The notes: generated by a model not told the origin, from the letters alone. DNA of 64,000 bases from Ecdyonurus torrentis (GCA_949318235.1 OX439133.1:815572-879571); one strand, 5' to 3'. Positions 1-10,635 are shown, counted from the first letter of the stretch. Numbers and translations: made by a program.

Positions 1-760
1 TAAAAAAATATATTATAAATATGTTTCAAACAATTCAAAATTTAGTATTGCATAAACATATGGAAAGTAATAATTTAGTGCCAAAACTGACAATTATTAT
101 AATCACTTATATAGCTTTTTTTTAATGCATAAAATAATGCATAAAAAGAATTATTAAATATTGCAAATACATTGTTGCGTTTAATTAATATTCAATACAA
201 GCAATATATTTGATAAATACATATTATGATTAGAATCCTGTACAAAATCTTTGTGGTAGTGCAATGTAATATAGTAGCTTTTTCCGGTGACTCTCAGACT
301 TGAAAAAAAAAAATTCAAAGTCAAGAATTAATACCTATTTTTTCGTTTGTTTCGGAGGTTTTGATACTTTTTAGGGCAGGTAATAAAAGTTTTAATTATT
401 TATAAAATATGTAATTTACTACAAAAATGACGATTTATTGTGTTTTCTGACTTAGATTTGCATAAAAGTATTCACTTGATTACAAATTAATTAAGAAATC
501 TGCAAAACATGTTTCAAGTGAGACTTAAAAAATGCTGGGTTACTGAGTTTGGAAAGCTTTTATATATAATATAATGCGAGCGACTCTACACTAAAGAAGA
601 AAACTCCAACCCCGTATATAAAAATTCATGTTAGGCAGGTACCATTTGGTATATAGGCACTAGATTTTATTAACAGGCAGGTCTCCGAGGTGGTCGCGCG
701 GTGTACTTTGAAAGTTTGTCGTCGATATTTCATATTTTTACATTATTAAAATTATCCTGA
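1..760. other. AT-rich intergenic DNA
   Basis: No gene is seen. The stretch is AT-rich with many stops in all frames. The only notable piece is a short GC-richer patch near 678-722 that resembles the 5' half of a tRNA-Ser or a tRNA-derived SINE; no B box follows, so no tRNA is called. Confidence 0.6.
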
Positions 761-766
761 AAATTT

Positions 767-1120
767 TTGTCATCTTTATTTCATACATATGTCATTGAAA
801 TTTCATCGATAAATTCTAGTAGTATAATTTTGTCGTCATTATTTCTCATTTATGTCATCGTTGTGTCATACTTATGTCATCGTTGTTTCATACTTATGTC
901 ATCGTTGTTTCATACTTATGTCATTGAAATTTCGTCGAAAATATTTTGCTCATTTTGCTAATATTTCTATTTTTTAACTCCATATAAATAACATGGGGCT
1001 AACGATGAAATAACGATGAAATGGGACACGTTTCATCGTTATTTCATCTTTATGTCGTCTTTATTTGTCATTCTTATTTCATCGTTGTGTCATCGTTAAA
1101 ATTTTACTCGGGTACATACA
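767..1120. repeat. Degenerate TCATCGTT-type tandem repeat with foldback
   Basis: Short units of the type ATGTCATCGTTGTTTCATACTT (about 22 bp) recur with small changes, most regularly at about 850-925. At 1004-1021 and 1031-1048 the same motif forms a perfect 18-bp inverted repeat around a 9-base spacer. The 64-codon open frame across the first part is an effect of the repeat, not a gene. Confidence 0.7.
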
Positions 1121-1599
1121 ATCATTAGCATAATTATTTATTTATAAATCGCGTTAAATTTTATTATTGGAATAAATTAATATTATTATTAGTTTTCATG
1201 TTTATTAATATGCTAATTATTAACAATTCAAAGTTATGCCAACTAATTAATTTTAATTTCTATCTGTTTTATTGGAAATTAGTTATTTTAGTCATTTTGC
1301 ATGTTTTTGTTTGTTTTTGTTTCATTTGCTCGCAAATATTCGCAAATGTCAACTTTATTCAATTATTAAATATTAAACATTTTTTATTTCTTTTAAATGC
1401 ATCAATGGATTGAAAAACTTTTTTAACTAAAAACTGTTTTTTAAGTTTTTCCAAAGGTTTTGCAAATTAAATTTCAAAATATAATAAATATAACAAAATA
1501 GTAAATAAACTAAAAATTGGTAACCAATAATTGCACCCAATTTAATTTAAAACGTAAGAAAGCTAAAATATGAGGGATGTTACATACGCTATAATATTG
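1121..1599. other. AT-rich DNA, nothing recognised
   Basis: Low-complexity AT-rich sequence. The only open frame (71 codons from 1198) is rich in F, I, L and N, as expected from base composition, and shows no domain. Confidence 0.6.
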
Positions 1600-1685
1600 T
1601 TGATGTGTGACGTCTACTGCTTGCGCTGGAGCTTACAAACTAACTTTGCTGTACAGCATAACATAAATTGTAGCTAAATAATCCA
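1600..1685 (+). repeat. Family K dispersed repeat copy
   Basis: Shares the string TTGTTGATGTNTGACGTCTAC and following bases with 57165-57235. Its right part (TTTGCTGTACARCATA) is shared with 42412-42490. Three partial copies are visible; ends are not defined. Confidence 0.55.
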
Positions 1686-1860
1686 ACCAACAAACACAGG
1701 GGCCAGTTGCATTGATATTTAATATTCGCCATTTTATTGCTCAGAAATACAGGCCAGCATAGGAAAAACATTATTTTTACATTTTTAATAGACTTCAAAT
1801 CTCAATCTGAGCCTTATTTCTATAGCTTCTCTAATAAGCTATAAGAATATCACAGAAATA

Positions 1861-2130
1861 GTCGAAATAAACATTAATTTTTGCGAGAAATTAGAGAAAA
1901 TAATGCTGGACAATGTATTAGGCAGCACAAACATGGCGACAAAGCGCAAGGATATGCATACACCCTATACAAAGACAGAACATAGGTTGCTACAATCAAG
2001 GCACAGGTATATAAACTGTAACACAATAATTACAGCACAAACATGGCGACAACGCGCACGGATATGCAAGGGGTCTATACAAAGACAGAACATAGTTTGC
2101 TACAATCAAGGCACATGCACAGGTAAATAA
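1861..2130 (+). repeat. Family J repeat with internal ~113-bp tandem duplication
   Basis: The block beginning CAGCACAAACATGGCGACAA near 1922 is repeated near 2035, including the ACAAAGACAGAACATAG and TACAATCAAGGCACA stretches. The leading part (1861-1960) recurs inverted at 25872-26025. The ATGGCGAC motif resembles a YY1-type site. The 75-codon frame through both units is not supported as a gene: the repeats read differently after several changes and have no domain. Confidence 0.65.
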
Positions 2131-2340
2131 ACTGACTTGAAACAAAATAATTATATAGCACAATTAAAACGTTAAGTATAGGGGAGGGAGGGGACAATGG
2201 AATATTTACCGTTTGTTTGTTCATCACATTTTACATTACGTCCACATTTTCACATGCTAACGACTACACTGGCAAAACTACCGTCTAGTCACTTTGCAAC
2301 CCACAACACATGAAACATATGAGGAGTTTTAATTTAAACC

Positions 2341-2430
2341 ATGCTTTTCGTGCTCTAAACCAGAAAAAAATGACGATCAATGCTTTTTAAATGGAAGTGC
2401 GCATTTTTTGGAGCAAGAGATTACGAACAT
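2341..2430. mobile_element. Family E hairpin MITE, degraded
   Basis: Similar in order and spacing to the clean copy at 62815-62926: a TAAACCAG-like left end, a TGACGATCAATG core, AAATGGAAGTGCGCATTTTTTGG, and a right end ATTACGAAC. Both terminal repeats have diverged, so the exact limits are approximate. Confidence 0.55.
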
Positions 2431-2433
2431 CAT

Positions 2434-2698
2434 TAATGATTAAACACAAAATCGGGATCTTCAAAACTGATATTTTTTTCTAGAATTTAAATGTGGTCCC
2501 ATAAGAGAGCGTGAAAATACTGTAAAGTATGCAATGTGCGTAAATATTCCTGACGTCAGAAACATACAAGAATTATGTTGAAAATGTTGTGCGGGTTGCA
2601 TAAGTCAAAATTTTGTGATCACTGCTACTAATGTTATTTATGTAAGTCCCATCAAGTGTTTTGTCATGGAAATGTTTTCTTCTGGTCTATGCCTTTAA
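2434..2698 (+). mobile_element. Family B TIR element, left-truncated
   Basis: Matches full copies at 46340-46680 and 61220-61557: GGGATCTTCAAAACTGAT, a CRE palindrome at 2551, GTTGTGCGGGTTGCATAA, GATCACTGCTAC, CCCATCAAGTGTTTTG, and a terminal GGTCTATGCCTTTAA at 2684-2698. The first about 70 bp of the full element are missing. Part of the right half (the GAGCTACAGTTGGG stretch) is deleted. Confidence 0.75.
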
Positions 2699-2820
2699 GA
2701 AAGTCACTACGTTTTATGAGTACAAAGGTAAATGTTCTGATAATTACAGGTGAAGTAGCTAGCCAGGTAGTACTGCTCTGGAAATATTTATTAAAATGTT
2801 TAGATGCGAGTTCTTTTAGT

Positions 2821-2824
<4 letters not shown>
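2699..2824 (+). mobile_element. Family C element, short copy with one 39-bp unit
   Basis: Contains AGTACAAAGGTAAATG, one minisatellite unit (ACAGGTGAAGTAGCTAGCC, 2748-2780) and a right end GTTCTTTTAGTGTAG. It abuts family B on the left. The (GA)n tract begins directly at its terminal GTGTAG. Confidence 0.65.
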
Positions 2825-2884
<60 letters not shown>

Positions 2885-2940
2885 TAAAGTCACTTGAAAG
2901 TAAATTATATGAAACAAAATTTTCCTCTGACAGAAATTCG

Positions 2941-2979
<39 letters not shown>

Positions 2980-2998
2980 TTCTCCCTCTCCCTCTCTA
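2824..2998. repeat. (GA)n and (CT)n pair in inverted arrangement
   Basis: (GA)n at 2824-2880 is followed 63 bp later by (CT)n at 2944-2998. The two tracts are complementary and could pair into a large stem. The open frames of 160 and 138 codons across this region on the two strands are readings of the repeats (RERERE / LSLSLS) and are not genes. Confidence 0.9.
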
Positions 2999-3343
2999 AT
3001 TCTCTCTTTGACAGAACCAAATTACAAACCAAGATTTTACAACCCAAAACTTTTGATTTTACAAACGATCCTAAAAACACTAATTTTCAAACCAAATTGC
3101 ACAAAATAAAGGCAGTAAATTTCAAAAATAGTTTTTAAATAAATTGTTGCTATCAGTTTTATTTACAATCTTTGAAGAAATTTGAAAAACATAAAATATA
3201 TCCAATAAATTCATATTTACATGTTTTAATTGCATTTTATTGTTTATACTATCGTTTTGTAATAAAAATTAATATTAAATTTGTTTAGAAACAATAACCT
3301 ATACGATAATGCAGAATTATGTAGTTTTAAACATTTAATAACA
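2999..3343. other. AT-rich DNA, nothing recognised
   Basis: No repeat family, motif or gene was recognised in this AT-rich stretch. Confidence 0.6.
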
Positions 3344-3394
3344 TTTTTTTAACAACTACTCCAACATATTATGTTGGAGTAGTTGTTAAAAAAA
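3344..3394. repeat. Perfect 24-bp inverted repeat with 3-base loop
   Basis: The arms 3344-3367 and 3371-3394 are exact reverse complements (core AACAACTACTCCAACAT) separated by ATT. This is a near-perfect palindrome able to form a cruciform in DNA or a hairpin in RNA. No second copy was found in the window. Confidence 0.9.
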
Positions 3395-3486
3395 AGTTAA
3401 ATCAAACGAGTAGTAAATATAACCAACTATTTGAGTGAAAATATAAAACTTGGGTGTAAAAAAGTGCTGTATATGATAATTCTGGG

Positions 3487-3487
3487 G

Positions 3488-3533
<46 letters not shown>
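3487..3533. repeat. Poly-A tract (~47 bp)
   Basis: Uninterrupted run of A, with no upstream sequence that identifies it as a retroposon tail. The lysine-rich open frame through it is an artefact. Confidence 0.9.
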
Positions 3534-3535
<2 letters not shown>

Positions 3536-3689
3536 TTAAAATATGATTTATCAAAAAATATATTTTTTAACTTTAAAGTTTGTATAATTAGTATTGTAGG
3601 TGTACAAAATTTGTCAAAAACACTGCACCCCCAACCCCGCTAATTTCTTCTTCTTTATTTTTTAGCTAAATATAGTGGAGTTTATCGGG

Positions 3690-4020
3690 TATAGTGTGGT
3701 TTCATTCATGTTAAAGTCAGCGCCATAAGTGAGTACTATAAATAACATGGGTCAGTATAGGAAAATGACACATTTTGCCAGTTTTAAAAAAAGTTTAGCA
3801 ATATTTTTGAGAGCATTGATGTTGTTAACAATTTCAATTAGGTTTTCAAGTATGCAAATAAATAAATAAATAATAGCCAAAAAATGACTGATAAAAAAAA
3901 AGTTATTTTCCGAAGATAATAGCGAAAACCCACGTTTGTCCTATGCTAAGCAATGTTATTTGTTGCTCAAATATGGCATCGAAGCGCATTGTTTATGACG
4001 TCATACGCACACACCCTATA
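3690..4020 (-). mobile_element. Family A MITE (TATA target)
   Basis: Full-length copy flanked by TATA on both sides. Read on the minus strand it starts GGGTGTGTGCGTATGACGTCA, has AATGCGCTTCGATGCCATA and the central CAATGCTCTCAAAAATATT, and ends with a diverged CATGAATG terminus. Both ends share GACGCCAT-like and AATAACAT-like blocks, giving long imperfect inverted ends of about 85 bp. There is no coding capacity, so it would depend on a transposase from elsewhere. Confidence 0.85.
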
Positions 4021-4135
4021 GCGCTCGATAAACATTACGCTCATGCGGGGAGATTTTTTTTTGTGATTTTTGAGACACCGATTCCGGAGATATTTATAAC
4101 TGAATGCTAGACTTTTGCATGTTTTAAGACAGAAA
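4021..4135 (-). repeat. Family H dispersed repeat copy
   Basis: On the minus strand it shows GTCTTAAAACATGC, a diverged CTCCGGAATCGGTGTC-like stretch and the CATGAGCGTAATGTT block, in the same order as 17383-17600 and 38870-39085. It abuts the family A end at 4020. Confidence 0.6.
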
Positions 4136-4405
4136 TATTTTTACCCCGATATTATTATATATTTTAACTGTCTTTTTATGTAATGTGTAATTCTGCAACA
4201 AATATAACCCGCCCTGATAAATATGCCTTGCTTGGGTTTATATGAAACCTTGCATGTGATTAAACAACAAAAATGTTGCTCTCAAAGCTAAACCTGATAG
4301 AAATGACAATAAAATAATCCGGCTTTAACAGTTTGAAACTAGTTGATCTCTCGGTCTATTAATTAAATGTCTATTCAGCGGGGTTAATACAATTATATAC
4401 ATATG
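4136..4405. other. AT-rich DNA, nothing recognised
   Basis: No family or gene recognised. Confidence 0.5.
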
Positions 4406-4557
<152 letters not shown>

Positions 4558-4709
4558 GATTACACACATCCAAAGTTATACAAATAAAATAGAAAGCTCT
4601 AACATATGAATATATCTTTGAGGATTAAACTCTACATATTCAGAAAACGAGCCACTCCGTTGAGTCGAATCAAACTCAAATCTAATTTTTGTTTCTTACC
4701 CACTCATTC

Positions 4710-5057
4710 TTAAAGGAATAGAACAGAGAAAAACATAAGTATTTATATATCACAAAACACTTGATGGGACTTACATAAATAACATTAGTTTATCTCAAAA
4801 CACAACTGTAGCCCCGTAGCAGTGATCAGAAATGTTGATTTATGCAGCCCGCACGACATTTTCCTACTAATTTTTGCATGTTTCTGACGTCATAAACATG
4901 AATAGTCACGCAAATTGCATACTTTACAGTATTTTCTCGCTGTCTCGTGGGGCTACATTAACATTCTGGTAAAAGTTATCAACAGTTTTAAAGATTCCAT
5001 TTCATGTTTATTCATTAAAAAGCACGTATGTGTTTTATGTGGTCTATGGCTTTAAAG
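4710..5057 (-). mobile_element. Family B TIR element, full length
   Basis: Left end TTAAAGGAATAGAACAGAG; right end GTGGTCTATGGCTTTAA. The two ends are imperfect inverted repeats of a TTAAAGGCATAGACC type. The interior carries a CRE palindrome at 4884 in the context TTTCTGACGTCATAAACATG, plus GCATACTTTACAGTATTTTC and AAGTGTTTTGTGATATAAAT (on the opposite strand). No open frame, so it is non-autonomous. Confidence 0.82.
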
Positions 5058-5194
5058 GGTATTTAATGAAATAAAACATGTCATTTCTACAGAAATGACG
5101 TAATATGTATGTGTAAAATGAAGTCACATTTTTTGATACGTATTTTTTGTTTCAGGGGTGAATCAGTATTTCTATAAGGGTATGACATTATCAA

Positions 5195-5345
5195 CATTTT
5201 CAGGGGTCGCAATTTGAAATGTTCTAAACTTTCATAACTTCAATATTTTCTCTCTTATCTGATGGTACTTAAATTTTAATCACAGGTAACTGTTACTGTT
5301 ATATGGCCTTTTAAATAACATCAAAAAGAAGAAGGTCTAGTTTTA
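5195..5345 (-). repeat. Family D dispersed repeat copy
   Basis: On the minus strand it reads through a GTAACAGT...ACC block and CATCAGATAAGAGAGAAAAT to TTGAAGTT. The same block is present about ten times in both orientations across the window. No inverted termini are obvious; it may be a SINE-like or a DNA-transposon remnant. Confidence 0.7.
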
Positions 5346-5435
5346 AATTGCACAGATATGTACGAGTCTTTGAAGTACCCTTAAAGTGGCTTACATGTGA
5401 AGTAATTGGAAGTAATGAAAAATATTCATATGAGT

Positions 5436-5438
<3 letters not shown>

Positions 5439-5485
<47 letters not shown>
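5439..5485. repeat. (GA)n microsatellite
   Basis: About 46 bp, perfect. Confidence 0.95.
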
Positions 5486-5489
<4 letters not shown>

Positions 5490-5763
5490 TTGAAGATTAA
5501 CATACAAACGTTATTCAATTTCAATTGCTATATGCCATAAAAGCTTATCTAATGTGAAATTGAGTCGCTTTTCAATATTTGAGTATGTATGCGAGATGCT
5601 GTGAATTGAATATGGTATAACTTGTATTGATTGTATATAGCGAGACTAGAATACGTAGAGCAGAGCACACAAGCTTAGAGAGATAGTCACTTAGTATACA
5701 ATTTCAAACAAATAGATATACTAAAGAAATTCATTAAGAAATAGATTATACAATATGAGGATA
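5486..5763. other. AT-rich DNA, nothing recognised
   Basis: No family or gene recognised. Confidence 0.5.
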
Positions 5764-6171
5764 TTTAAAGCCATAGACCACATTAAACAACATGAATGAA
5801 CACGTAATGGGATCTTCAAAACTGATGACAATTTTTACCAGAATGTTTATGTAGCCAGTTTTAGTTTCATATATAGGCTTTATTATAAAAAGCAAGTATA
5901 CAAAAACACATATAATTGATAGCCCTACGAGAGAGCTTGAAACTACTGTAAAGTATGCAATTAGCGTGAAAATTCACGTTTATGACGTCAAAAACATGCG
6001 AAAATTAGTAAAATAAAAAACAATGTTATGCGTGTTGCACAAATTGAAATTTTCTGATCACTGCTACGGAGTTACAGCTGGGTTTTGAGACAAACTTATG
6101 TTATTTATGTAAATTCCATCAAGTGTTTTGTGATATAAATGTTTATGTTTTTTTCTGGTCTATTACTTTTA
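5764..6171 (+). mobile_element. Family B element interrupted by ~60-bp insertion
   Basis: Starts TTTAAAGCCATAGACCACAT and ends CTGGTCTATTACTTTTA. Relative to 61220-61557 the sequence is continuous, except for about 60 bp at 5862-5922 between ATGTAGCC and CCTACGAGAGAG. CRE palindrome at 5983, followed by AAAAACATGCG. Confidence 0.78.
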
Positions 6172-6230
6172 CATGAATGTACATTTTTATAATATGGACT
6201 GCAGAATAACGAAGAATTAAGTGGTGTATT

Positions 6231-6565
6231 TAGATGGCTTGCATTTAAAAATCTAAAAAGAAAACGCATAAATTGTATGATGCCATTTAAAAGTTAACAG
6301 TAACAGCTACCTATGATAACATTTTCAGAACTCATGACCGTCAGATAAGAGAGAAAATAATTATTGAAATTAACATGGGCTCTTATGGAACTAAAAATTC
6401 AAAAAAATATAATTCAAAATCTATATAGCATATGGTGACCCCTGAAAAGTTTTACATTTTTAAAGATAGCATAATATCCGAATGTATCACTCTATTATGC
6501 AAATTTTCAGATTTTTTTCTTTCTTTACAACTTTTTAGTCAAATCCCGCGCAGTACCTGATTTCC
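6231..6565 (+). repeat. Family D dispersed repeat, long copy
   Basis: One of the two longest D copies, with 56035-56345. Order: GATGGCTTGCATT, AAGTTAACAGTAACAGCTACC, CAGATAAGAGAGAAAATAA, ATTAACATGGGCTCTTATGG, GGTGACCCCT, and a shared distal ACAACTTTTTAGTCAAATCCC and ACCTGATTTC. The shared distal half shows that the repeat is at least about 330 bp long. Confidence 0.75.
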
Positions 6566-6639
6566 TGATTGTCAGTTATTTCTGTCAGTACATGAAATTT
6601 TTCATCAATTCGCTGTAAAAATTGAAATTGTCATGCCTG

Positions 6640-6643
<4 letters not shown>

Positions 6644-6709
<66 letters not shown>
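6644..6709. repeat. (GA)n microsatellite
   Basis: About 66 bp, perfect. Confidence 0.95.
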
Positions 6710-6711
<2 letters not shown>

Positions 6712-7040
6712 CAGAAGTGACTTGAAAAGTTGTTATTTTGATTGTGCTGCCACCATGGTGCAAGCAGATTAACACGTACGGTAGCTACTTAGTGTTTAAT
6801 TATTAAAGTTATAAGAAAAAGACAGTGGCAGTAATATTCGCAGCAGTAAATAAATAACTAACTAACAAACAAAAAGTTGTGGTGAGAAGCAAGCTTGCAG
6901 TTTCTCACGACAAAGTTAATCTCTCGCACTTTGCACAAATTAGTTACAATTAAACTCCGCTATGATAATTTTACTGGGTCATTCCTACACACAATTATGT
7001 GCCTGTGTCTTTGACGTGCAAATTATCCTCCTACTATTAA
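6710..7040. other. Left flank of GC-rich block
   Basis: Moderate GC content, with no gene or family recognised. Composition changes abruptly just after 7040. A textbook Kozak string at about 6750-6760 is followed by a stop four codons after its ATG. Confidence 0.5.
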
Positions 7041-7526
7041 TTACTCAAGAGACCGCGAAAAAACCCATAAGGATAACATTGGAAAAGCGTTCGCTCTTGC
7101 GATTTTTTTTTTTCGAGCGAATCGCCCAAACCGACATACCGGGAGATCGGGCTCACCGAGGGGCGTCTTTTCGCTAACCGCGTGCCAAGCGCTCCGACGC
7201 GAACTTTCGGCGCAAAACGCGAAAAACACGTTTTTTGGACCCTCACGCCAAACTATATTTCGCCCGGGGTTTCGGAGCCACGGGGACCAAACTCGGCCAT
7301 CGGGCAGTCGACATGTCGGGACGCAACGCCAAGTTGCATTTTTTTCGATTTCGTCTCCGTTCCGGAGATACGGCGCGCCAAACTTTTTTCGCAATTCTGG
7401 AAAAACGGAAACGGCGATTGCCGAAAAACCGCCGCGGGGAATCGACCCTCCTTTGGCCAAAAACTGCGCCCGGGGGACCCCTACCGACGACATAGGCGGC
7501 GATCGGGGGTCTCGAAGGGCACCGCC

Positions 7527-8252
7527 AAGATGGCGGTTTTCCCGGTTTTTCGACTTCGGAGCCCTCTGGCGGCGGTTGTATGCGTGCCAGAGCGAAAACG
7601 AGGACACATTGCCATAGTAACTCGACCCCGTTCTATCGATTGCATTAACAATCAAAGTCGAAATCGAAGTCGAACCCGTAGAAAAAGCAACCGGAACCAG
7701 ATTTTCTTATGCGACCGGAAGTCACCTGGCAACCCACAAGACATTGTTTTGCAAGCCCTACAAAACGTATATCTCGAAATTGTAATGCAACGTTGAAATC
7801 GGCCGTTATAAACGAAAAACGGACAAAATGCGGCGCTTACGCATTGTTTAGATAGGGAAACTTCGACGCGCTCGCGATTTTTTTCTACGGGTCCGATGTC
7901 TTAGATATTTTGGCTACCCCCCCATAACCGACCACGGCGCACAACTTTGCAACGGTGACCTAAGCGCTGGGTCCCATAGAAACAAGATGGCGGCAATGCG
8001 CACGTTTTTTTGGCACTTCCGGTGCTCGCAGCGCGAAAATAAAAAGTGAGACTTTACCTGCATATTTTGACGAGAGGAAGACGATGGCGCAATCAGATTT
8101 TCAAAATTCCGAAAATTGGCGCTTTCGGATTTTTTTAAAAAAAAAATCGCGTTTTTGTGTGTTCAAACGCCCGTAGCAATTCAGGGGTGCGTCGGAGAGC
8201 TCTGACAAAAAAATTTGAGGGAGTTCCGACAAGCCGCCTAACAAGATGGCGC
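7527..8252 (+). promoter_or_regulatory. Cluster of YY1-like AAGATGGCG motifs
   Basis: AAGATGGCGG at 7527-7536, AAGATGGCGGC at 7984-7994 and AAGATGGCGC near 8243-8252; a related CCAAGATGGCCGCC is at about 10617-10630. AANATGGCGGC is the known YY1 consensus. Two ETS-like sites lie in the same region (CCGGAAGT at 7714-7721, ACTTCCGG at 8015-8022). Function is inferred from motif match only. Confidence 0.4.
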
Positions 8253-8925
8253 AAACAGTTTTTTTCGCAATTCATAACTTCGGCGCTTTTTGAAATTTTT
8301 TGCACCCGAAAATGGCGCCACGAAAAATTTTATAGAGACCAAAAAGACGCGCCTTGACGAATCCGACAATCAAACTGACCTTCGTTTTTTCTAATTTCCC
8401 ATAGCAGGCGCGCAAAACGCCAAAAACAAAAAAATTTTCGGAAAACGCTCTGACGGCGCCGTTTTCGGCCGAAACCGCCCGAAATTTTTCTCATGCGAGC
8501 CAAAATCGCGCGAGGATTCCGAATATCACCGTTTTTTTGCGCTAGCGCCAAAACTGCGCCCGTGAGGATAGTATGAAAATAAAAGGGGGTGATTGACTCA
8601 AAAAGCACCATTTTGACTTTTTCGGAACGCCGTAGTAATTCAACGGTGCGTCGGAAGTGAAATCTGATGAAATTCTTATGTCTTTATTTTTGGTGCTCTA
8701 CAAAATCGCATTTGCACTTTTTTTTGTGATTTCAAAAAAATAAGCGTTTTCGGGACGCCGTTTTTTAAAATATCGGCGCTACGAAAAAATGTTTCAAACA
8801 AAATAGACGCGCAATCAAATTTGCAACACTTTTAATGTCTACATGTTTCCTTAATTTTCCCATAGGTGGCGCGCAAAACGCGAAAAAACAACAAAAAATT
8901 TTCAAAGCGGCGCCAAAATTCGGCT
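8165..8925 (+). repeat. ~460-bp tandem duplication inside GC-rich block
   Basis: CCGTAGCAATTCAGGGGTGC at 8171 recurs, diverged, at 8630. CCCATAGCAGGCGCGCAAAA at about 8398 recurs as CCCATAGGTGGCGCGCAAAA at about 8859. The offset is constant at about 460 bp, so the second copy (8626-8925) is truncated at its right end. Divergence is substantial, so this is older than the satellite at 37.4-38.6 kb. Confidence 0.7.
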
Positions 8926-9189
8926 ATGGTGATTTTTTGCATTCCGACTGCTGGAATAGTGTTCTACACGTGTTTTAACATATTTCTGCCAGCGGCAACA
9001 ATTTTTTTCATTTTAACCCAAAACCACCCATTCTGCCTATATGGTTCGACATTGCAACATAGGAATTCGACATATTTCGGCAAGTTAATATGCTAGGAGT
9101 ACGAAATTTTAATGCAAGGTAGTGCTAGGGATCAGGTGACTACTTGCACCAGAAAAATTCAAAATTTTATATTTCTACTATTTTTTAAC

Positions 9190-10635
9190 GCGCTACGTAA
9201 AATTTCGGCGCTTTCGGCAATAAGTCAGCGCCAAATTGACATAGCATCGATCTGATTGTTGGAGGTAGGCGACGACAGGTATTTTGAATTATGTTTTAAG
9301 TTTCATGAACATCGCATTATTTAAACTGGAGTTATTAACGAAACATCGATCTTTATTAGAGAAATGGCCAAATTACAAAGGGGTTACCCTTGCTTTTTTT
9401 TCACGAAACAACTTTTTTTCACAAAGTTATGATTTTAATGTCTATTATAACTAAATCGACCCCGCTGATTACGAAAATCGAAACGCCAATTTCCGGAACC
9501 TATTACCAGACGAGTTAGGACCCTAAAACCAGCTTTTTTCTTACTTTTTGGATGAAAAACCGGATGTTGTTGCTATTTAGGGGTGGGTTTGGGTGACTTT
9601 GGGCAAATGTATTTTGATTACGATACTTGGGTTACTTTCAATTAAAGTTTCATTAACATCGCACTGCAACTTTTTTTTTGGCGATTTTTTTTAATTTTGA
9701 CATATGTATAGTATATGAGTATACTACAGTGGTGTAATGCAAACAATAATTTTTCTTTTATAGCTTGGGGGAATGTTTTGGACATTTAACATACAAGGGG
9801 CACCCAGGGACTCACCATAAAGATATGGTCCATGTTTTGCGGGTTGCCTATTTTTTACGATTTTTTATACATTGCATATGACTATACATGGAACTATATG
9901 AAGTGCGACAAACTTATGTTTCACAAATATTTATTACAAAAACCTCCCACAAGGCATTATGGCGTGCTTAAAACATTGTGTGGGACCCCTACTGTTTGCG
10001 CTCAAAAAAATGTTCCTGCACAGCGGGTTGCCTATTTTTGGTGACTATGGCAACATTAACAACAATACTTCAATATATAAAAACATTTCACAGCAATGCG
10101 GGCTGCATACCTCACAGGATGATGCAATGCAGGCTGCATAACCCACAGGGGGAAAAACAGTCTACGGACTTGCAAAATTCCATGTCCAACGAAAATGGAA
10201 AAGTTGGGGCGGGGGTTCATCAAGTCAAAATAGGTGAACAAAATAGCCACCAGCACGACCTGCGCACAACACACAAAGTCGTACCGACACGCGATTGCAG
10301 AAAAACCAAGACCGACTGCCATGCGCACTCTGCGGATTCAAACGACACTTGACTTTGTGCTATCGGCTGGCTCACTTCCGGTCCTGCGCAGAACCGAACA
10401 AACGACGTTGGGGCTGCGCACGCCACGTTTTTCAACTAAGGGGGAAGGTCTCAGCCCACCCACATGCGCACTCACCTCGGACGACTTCCGGACCTGCGCA
10501 GTAACCCCCAAGACTGCAATTTACCCCTGCCGCATGCGCAAAATCGACGATAGAGTGCCATTGTGCCACCCACCTTCTGGGCCCCCACCCACTAGACGCG
10601 GGCGGCGGAGTTGCCACCAAGATGGCCGCCCGCGA
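9190..10635 (+). repeat. ~1.4-kb tandem unit, copy 1
   Basis: Starts with CGTAAAATTTCGGCGCTTTC and runs through ACATAGCATCGATCTGATTG, CAAAGGGGTTACCCTTGC, GCGGGTTGCCTATTTTT, GCAATGCGGGCTGCATACC and ACTTCCGGTCCTGCGCAG to the CTGGGCCCC / GCGGGCGG end. All landmarks recur in copy 2 at offsets of about 1403-1442 bp. Each copy is itself asymmetric: an AT-richer left half and a very CpG-rich right end. Confidence 0.8.
10374..10549 (+). promoter_or_regulatory. ETS + TGCGCA composite motifs, unit copy 1
   Basis: ACTTCCGG at 10374-10381 is followed by TCCTGCGCAG. A second ACTTCCGG at 10484-10491 is followed by ACCTGCGCAG. Further TGCGCA words occur at about 10464 and in CCGCATGCGCAA near 10531. ACTTCCGG is the ETS/GABP core, and tandem GCGCA halves resemble NRF1 sites. 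Motif evidence only. Confidence 0.4.

Noticed and set aside
1903..2130. 75-codon frame through family J
   Set aside because: Runs over a tandem duplication whose two copies translate in the same frame but without conserved function, and the repeat is dispersed.
6740..6775. Perfect Kozak string GCCACCATGG
   Set aside because: The ATG is followed by a stop after four codons; CACCATGGTG is also a chance palindrome.
7041..7796. 204-codon frames on both strands in the GC-rich block
   Set aside because: They overlap antisense to each other with similar length, have R/P/S/A-biased composition as expected from GC-rich DNA, and show no family signature.
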